DNA from: Halopseudomonas salegens
GTDB lineage: Bacteria > Pseudomonadota > Gammaproteobacteria > Pseudomonadales > Pseudomonadaceae
Direction: 5' to 3'
DNA: 64,000 bases
Assembly: GCF_900105655.1 (NCBI RefSeq)
Contig: NZ_LT629787.1
Coordinates: 3,732,006-3,796,005, forward strand
The notes under the pieces are model-generated. The model was given only the letters and a program-made list of their open reading frames with translations. It was not told the origin of the DNA and did not search any database. Shown piece by piece: positions 59,842 to 64,000 of the stretch. Each line of letters starts with the position of its first letter. Position 1 is the stretch's first letter. The position numbers and the translations under genes were made by a program.

Positions 59842-60648
59842 TCAGAACTCGTGTTCGCGGGCGGGGAATTCGACCGCCTTGACGGCGTCGACATAAGCCT
59901 TGATGGCAGCGGGTATATCCGCTGTCTCGGTCATGAAGTTCTTCACGAAACGTGGCAGGCGTCCACTGATCGACAGGCCAAGCATGTCGTGTACCACCAG
60001 CACCTGACCGTCGGTACCGCTACCGGCACCAATGCCTATCACCGGCACCTTGACGCTCTGGCTGATCCGGGTGGCCAGATCACTGGGTACACATTCCAGC
60101 AGCAGCATGCTGGCACCTGCGGCTTCCAGAGCCACGGCGTCTGCCAGCAAGGTGTCAGCCTGAGCCTGCTCACGCCCTTGCACCTTGTAGCCACCCAGCA
60201 CATTGACTGTTTGTGGCGTCAGACCGAGGTGAGCACAGACCGGAATGCCACGCTGTACCAGTGCCGTGATGTTCTCGGCCAGCCAGCCGGCGCCTTCCAG
60301 TTTGACCATATGGGCACCTGCCTGCATCAGTGCGGCGCTGTTGTTCAGAGTCTGCTCCAGGGTGGCGTAAGCCATAAAGGGCAGATCAGCCATGATCAAC
60401 GCACCACGGTTGCCGCGTTTTACTGACCGGGTGTGGTAGGCCATATCCGCAACCGTGACCGGCAGCGTGCTGTCATGCCCTTGCAGCACCATACCCAGAG
60501 AGTCACCGACCAGGATGACCTCGACTCCGGCCTGGCTTTCCAGATGGGCGAAGGTGGCATCATAGGCCGTCAGGCAGACAATCTTTTCTGCAGATTGCTT
60601 GAGCTTGTACAGCGTTGTCAGGTTTACATCAGGCATGGTGGCTTCCAA
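59842..60648 (-). CDS. panB: 3-methyl-2-oxobutanoate hydroxymethyltransferase PanB
   Basis: First committed step to pantothenate: transfers a hydroxymethyl group from methylene-THF to ketoisovalerate (268 aa). VTAYDATFA (opening), the Mg site Asp in VGDSLGM and the MGHLGLTPQ-like AHLGLTPQ motif, [11 protein letters not shown]. Normal length. It is 139 bp downstream of folK, enough for its own promoter. Confidence 0.97.
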   Translation of the reverse strand: MEATMPDVNLTTLYKLKQSAEKIVCLTAYDATFAHLESQAGVEVILVGDSLGMVLQGHDSTLPVTVADMAYHTRSVKRGNRGALIMADLPFMAYATLEQTLNNSAALMQAGAHMVKLEGAGWLAENITALVQRGIPVCAHLGLTPQTVNVLGGYKVQGREQAQADTLLADAVALEAAGASMLLLECVPSDLATRISQSVKVPVIGIGAGSGTDGQVLVVHDMLGLSISGRLPRFVKNFMTETADIPAAIKAYVDAVKAVEFPAREHEF

Positions 60649-60787
60649 TAATTCGGCCTCACTGAGGCGAGATGTCTTGGGTTGTGGGGTGACCGGTCAA
60701 CCGGCGCAGCATGCTACCACTTTGCGCAGTATAGTGCCGATCCTGCGGTGGCGGCGATGGTGACCAATCAATCTGCTGCATGGTCAT

Positions 60788-61282
60788 TCATGGCTCGGGC
60801 GGATTCAGCCGCTGCAAGCCATGGCTTTGGCATTGTTGCAATAGCTCGGCAACTCGACAGCCGTTGGGTAGTACCATTTCCGGCTCCAGCTCGGCCAGGG
60901 GTTGCAGGACGAAATCGCGATATTGCAGGCCATAGTGTGGCACTGTAAGGCGGGGTAGGTCGATGCTCAGTTGGTCGTACAGCAGCAAGTCCAGATCCAG
61001 TGTCCGCGGCCCCCAACGCTCGGCCTTGCGTTCGCGGCCATGCAGCTGTTCTATGGCCTGCAACTGATCCAGCAATGCCAGCGGCGCCAGCGCTGTATCC
61101 AGACAGGCGACAGCATTGACGTAGTCGGGTTGCTCTTGCGGACCCATGGGGGCACTCCGATACAGGCTCGAACGGGCGACCAGTTCGCTTTGTGTCAGCA
61201 TGGCCAGGGCGTTGAATGCCTGCTGCAGTTGCCTCTCGGGGTTGGCCTGATTGCTGCCAAGGCCGATATAGCAGCGCGGCAT
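60788..61282 (-). CDS. folK: HPPK: 6-hydroxymethyl-dihydropterin pyrophosphokinase
   Basis: Transfers pyrophosphate from ATP to 6-hydroxymethyl-7,8-dihydropterin (164 aa). CYIGLGSNQANPERQL at the N-terminus, YVNAV, and the signature RWGPRTLDLDLLLYD. ATG at 61282, one base after the pcnB stop, gives the family start; longer in-frame starts would lie within pcnB. The product feeds FolP (21893-22747). Confidence 0.95.
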   Translation of the reverse strand: MPRCYIGLGSNQANPERQLQQAFNALAMLTQSELVARSSLYRSAPMGPQEQPDYVNAVACLDTALAPLALLDQLQAIEQLHGRERKAERWGPRTLDLDLLLYDQLSIDLPRLTVPHYGLQYRDFVLQPLAELEPEMVLPNGCRVAELLQQCQSHGLQRLNPPEP

Positions 61283-61283
61283 G

Positions 61284-62666
61284 TCAGTCGCCGGTGCGAG
61301 GTGCACGGGGTTTGCGTTTACGTCGCCCCCGTGAACGCTTGCCGGCGCCTTCACTGCCCAGCTCGCGGATCATCTGCCGGCGCTGGTCCTCGTTGGCGTC
61401 CTGGTACCGGGTCCACCAGTCACCCAGGCCCTGGGTTTGCTCGCCGGTAGTTTCGCGGAGCAGCAGAAAATCATAGGCAGCCCGGAAACGCGGGTGTTCC
61501 AGCAACTGGTCGGCGCGGCGCCCGCTACGGCGCTCCAGGCGCGGCTGCATATCCCATATTTCGCGCAGCGGTATGGTGAACCGCTTGGGTATCGCGGTAT
61601 GTCGGCATTGCTCGGCGAGCAGCTCCTGGGCGGCCTGCTGTTGTGCTGGAATGGTTGGGATGCCCTTGTCTTCCAGTGCCTTGACGCGCTCAGGCAGTGC
61701 TGGCCAGAGCAGGGCGGCGAACAGGAAGGCAGGGGTTACCGGACGGTCTTCACGGATGCGCAGGTCGGTATTGCGCAGGGCCTGTCGGATCAGGGCCAGT
61801 GAGTAATCGGGATTGGCCTCAATGGCTTCTTCGGTATCCGGAAACAGGGGTGAAAACAGGTCATGCTCACGCAGTAGCTCGAAGGTCAATTCACCCTGGC
61901 CACTCATAAGCAGCTTTAGCACCTCATCGAACAGGCGTGCGGGCGGAATGTCGTGCAGTAATTCGGACAACTCGAAAATTGGTTCGGCACTGTGCGGTTC
62001 AATATCGAAATCCAGTTTGGCAGCAAAGCGCACAGCCCGCAGCATCCGCACCGGGTCTTCCTGGTAGCGGCGTACCGGATCGCCGATCAGGCGGACCTGG
62101 CGGTTTCTCACATCATGAATGCCATTGGCAAAGTCATGAATATGGCCATCAGTCGGGTTGTAGTAGAGCGCATTGATGGTGAAGTCCCGGCGCTGGGCAT
62201 CTTCTTCGAAATTGCCATAGACGTTGTCGCGCAGCAGGCGACCGCTTTCACTTTGCCGTGACAGCTCTGAGTCATCGAGATTCTCACTGTCGCTGTCACT
62301 GTCATGACTGGCACGGAAGGTGGCGACTTCGATGATTTCACGGCCAAAACGCACATGCGCCAGTTTGAAACGGCGGCCAATCAGGCGGGCATTGCGAAAA
62401 GTGGCGCGGACTTCTTCCGGGGTGGCGCTGGTGGCCACATCGAAATCCTTGGGCACGATATCCAGCAGCAAGTCACGCACGCAGCCCCCGACCAGGTAGG
62501 CCTCGTAACCGGCGCGTTGCAATTGCTCAACCACACTGACGGCATGCCGGCTGATACGGCGGGGGTGCAGATTATGCTGGCTGGCGGCAATGACCTGAGG
62601 CGTTGTGCGCTGACGTGTCTGGCGGCCAAATGGCGTTGGTAGTTTTTGCAGGATTTTGCGAATCAT
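61284..62666 (-). CDS. pcnB: poly(A) polymerase I
   Basis: Adds poly(A) tails to RNA 3' ends, marking them for decay (460 aa). Nucleotidyltransferase signature LVGGCVRDLLLDIVPKDFDVATSATPEEVR (about 58-87, in two parts), followed by ARLIGRRFKLAHVRFG and the head/neck domain RDFTINALYYN. C-terminal basic tail rich in Arg and Lys. In Pseudomonas pcnB follows cbrB-crcZ; here a candidate sRNA and an IS element lie upstream. Confidence 0.96.
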   Translation of the reverse strand: MIRKILQKLPTPFGRQTRQRTTPQVIAASQHNLHPRRISRHAVSVVEQLQRAGYEAYLVGGCVRDLLLDIVPKDFDVATSATPEEVRATFRNARLIGRRFKLAHVRFGREIIEVATFRASHDSDSDSENLDDSELSRQSESGRLLRDNVYGNFEEDAQRRDFTINALYYNPTDGHIHDFANGIHDVRNRQVRLIGDPVRRYQEDPVRMLRAVRFAAKLDFDIEPHSAEPIFELSELLHDIPPARLFDEVLKLLMSGQGELTFELLREHDLFSPLFPDTEEAIEANPDYSLALIRQALRNTDLRIREDRPVTPAFLFAALLWPALPERVKALEDKGIPTIPAQQQAAQELLAEQCRHTAIPKRFTIPLREIWDMQPRLERRSGRRADQLLEHPRFRAAYDFLLLRETTGEQTQGLGDWWTRYQDANEDQRRQMIRELGSEGAGKRSRGRRKRKPRAPRTGD

Positions 62667-62785
62667 AGGTGCGGGTTATCCACCAGCATAAGGTTACCCT
62701 TTGCGCCCAAGGCTGCAGGGAATAAATGAATGCGGCATTCTAGCTTGATTTGCTGGGGATTTGAATGTATCAGGGAGAGAAAGCT

Positions 62786-62945
62786 CAAGGGGAGTAGAAA
62801 CTCCCCCCAATGGTATTTTTGTTTTTATTCTGTGAGCTGTTTTTGTTGTTGTAGGCATTTGCGGCAAAGCCGCAATCCCAAACCCATCCCGGGTTACAAA
62901 AACAAACGGATTGCTTTGGAAGCTTAGCGATTCACGTTGTGCCAT
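62786..62945 (-). ncRNA. crcZ: candidate CrcZ-type sRNA (Hfq/Crc-sequestering) upstream of pcnB
   Basis: This gap of about 290 bp has no gene but, read on the minus strand, an A-rich tract (62852-62814) with several AANAANAA motifs, e.g. AACAACAA, AACAAAAA and AATAAAAA. This is the type of site by which CrcZ/CrcY bind Hfq-Crc in Pseudomonas. Upstream is a hairpin TTGCGGC/GCCGCAA (62859-62875); downstream GGGGAGT/ACTCCCC (62789-62806) could end the RNA, though its T-run is weak. The place, just before pcnB on the same strand, is that of crcZ in Pseudomonas. The ends are approximate and no well-spaced sigma-54 promoter was found. Confidence 0.5.
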
Positions 62946-62956
62946 CTTGGCGGGTA

Positions 62957-64000
62957 GTGTTCATAATTCTGTGTCACCTCTTTAATCTACTCATCAGAGA
63001 GGTGAACCATGAGCAAACCCACATTCGACATTGACGCCGCCCTGCAAGCCCTGCGTGACGGCCAGGATTTGACCGGTAAAGACGGCATTCTCACGCCGTT
63101 GATCAAGCAACTCACCGAAGCCGCCATGCAGGCTGAGTTGGACAATCATCTTGCCAAAGAAGCCACGCCGAACCGCAAGAACGGCACGACTGGCAAGACC
63201 ATGAAAGGCCCCGTCGGCAGCTTCGAATTGAAGACGCCCCGTGACCGCAGCGGCACCTTCGAGCCCCAGCTTATCAAGAAACACCAGACGCACCTGACCG
63301 ATGAGCTGGAGCGCAAAATCCTGGCCCTGTTTGCGCTCGGCAACAGCTACCAGGACATCCGCGCTCACATTGCTGAGTTATATGATATTGAGCTGTCCAA
63401 CGGCACCATCAATGCTGTCACCGACAAACTTCTGCCAGAGCTACAGGCATGGCGAGAGCGTGATCTTGAAGTCATCTATCCAATTGTCTGGCTTGACGCC
63501 ATTCACTACAAAATCAAGGAAAACGGGCGTTACGTCAGCAAGGCCATCTACACCATTCTCGCCCTGAACATCGAGGGAAAGAAGGAGCTGCTTGGCCTGT
63601 ATCTGTCCGACCAGGAAGGCGCCCATCACTGGCTCTCCGTGCTGACAGACCTCTACAATCGTGGCGTTAAGGACATCCTGATCGCCTGTGTAGATGGCCT
63701 GAAAGGCTTCCCGGAAGCCATCGAGAGCATTTACCCGAAAACGGAAATCCAGCATTGCGTGATTCACCAGATCCGCAACTCGCTGAAGTATGTCGCATCG
63801 AAAAACCAGAAAGCCTTCATGGCTGATCTGAAGCCCGTCTACAAGGCTGCAACGCTGAACGCCGCAGAAATCGCACTCGATGAACTGGAAGCCAAATGGG
63901 GCGAGAAATATCCAATGGTGATCAAGTCTTGGCGGGGCAAATGGCCAACCCTATCGGCCTACTTCAAATATCCCGATTACGTCCGCACTGCGATTTACAC
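62957..64000 (+). mobile_element. IS256-family insertion sequence, left end, incomplete at the window edge
   Basis: The left end is set at about 62957, where GTGTTCATAATTCTGTGTCA begins, 52 bp before the transposase ATG; this matches the usual layout of IS256-type ends. The right end, its inverted repeat and the target duplication lie beyond the window, so the boundary is provisional. It has entered next to the candidate crcZ-pcnB locus. Confidence 0.75.
63009..64000 (+). CDS. IS256-family transposase, C-terminal part beyond the window
   Basis: 330 residues are visible of about 400. Mutator-type (Transposase_mut) protein: N-terminal helical region with LIKQLTEAAMQAELDNHL, then the zinc-poor linker GNSYQDIRAHIAELYDIELSNGTI, the catalytic Asp163 in WLDAIHYK and Asp229 in ACVDGLKGFPEAIE, with the C2H2-like QHCVIHQIRNSLKYV after it. 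The third catalytic residue (Glu) lies near or beyond the window edge. The reading frame is intact as far as seen, so the copy may be active. GAGAGGTG precedes the ATG. Confidence 0.92.
   Translation, partial: MSKPTFDIDAALQALRDGQDLTGKDGILTPLIKQLTEAAMQAELDNHLAKEATPNRKNGTTGKTMKGPVGSFELKTPRDRSGTFEPQLIKKHQTHLTDELERKILALFALGNSYQDIRAHIAELYDIELSNGTINAVTDKLLPELQAWRERDLEVIYPIVWLDAIHYKIKENGRYVSKAIYTILALNIEGKKELLGLYLSDQEGAHHWLSVLTDLYNRGVKDILIACVDGLKGFPEAIESIYPKTEIQHCVIHQIRNSLKYVASKNQKAFMADLKPVYKAATLNAAEIALDELEAKWGEKYPMVIKSWRGKWPTLSAYFKYPDYVRTAIY

Noticed and set aside
57689..59896. A 735-codon open frame on the plus strand opposite acs and panC
   Set aside because: It lies antisense to two genes with full catalytic motifs and its translation shows no family features; long antisense frames are common in GC-rich sequence.
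62919..62945. A sigma-54 promoter for the candidate crcZ
   Set aside because: TGGCAC is present on the minus strand but the next GC is 13 rather than 10 bases after the GG, so the -24/-12 spacing does not fit.

Overview
The window is a chromosomal segment of a gammaproteobacterium of the Pseudomonadaceae type. The gene order recN|grpE-dnaK-dnaJ-dapB-carAB-greA-yhbY-ftsH-folP-glmM-tpiA-secG-tRNA-Leu-tRNA-fMet-rimP-nusA-infB-rbfA-truB-rpsO-pnp, and pcnB-folK-panB-panC further on, follows the Pseudomonas core layout, and the proteins read like close Pseudomonas homologues. Base composition is moderately GC-rich. A marine or halotolerant lineage such as Halopseudomonas is my guess, not something the sequence proves.

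Region 1 (1-6260): rsmD (cut by the window edge), a pair of M16 zinc-peptidase paralogues on the minus strand, and ftsY-ftsE-ftsX on the plus strand. The usual next gene, rpoH, is not there; instead the segment is joined to recN. Region 2 (6307-34467) is housekeeping: SOS-controlled recN with a LexA box, the heat-shock genes grpE, dnaK and dnaJ with two clear sigma-32 promoters, dapB, carAB, greA, ftsH, folP, glmM, tpiA, secG, two tRNA genes and the nusA-infB-rbfA-truB-rpsO-pnp translation/RNA operon. rlmE (rrmJ/ftsJ), normally just before ftsH, is missing from its place. Hairpins (terminators, attenuators or processing sites) sit at many gene borders.

Region 3 (34561-55558) is the accessory part. 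It holds a cytochrome c oxidase cluster (a CopD-like protein, a DUF2231 protein, a lipoprotein-type subunit II, a fused subunit I-III, a small membrane protein and CtaG), a group II truncated haemoglobin, a secreted serine protease with three C-terminal repeats, dodecin, a cyanide-insensitive alternative oxidase overlapping a BCCT transporter gene, an RsuA-type pseudouridine synthase, metE/metR, a type II sulfide:quinone oxidoreductase with an operator-like dyad on its promoter, a chemoreceptor, a MOSC protein and dbpA. A terminal oxidase, a second inhibitor-resistant oxidase, sulfide oxidation and a globin close together suggest respiration under sulfide, NO or cyanide stress; this is an inference from content.

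Region 4 (55667-64000): thiolase, acs, panC, panB, folK and pcnB on the minus strand, then an A-rich, hairpin-containing non-coding stretch that looks like the CrcZ-type sRNA known upstream of pcnB in Pseudomonas. It is abutted by an IS256-family element that runs off the window where cbrB would be expected. No CRISPR array, rRNA operon or prophage was seen.
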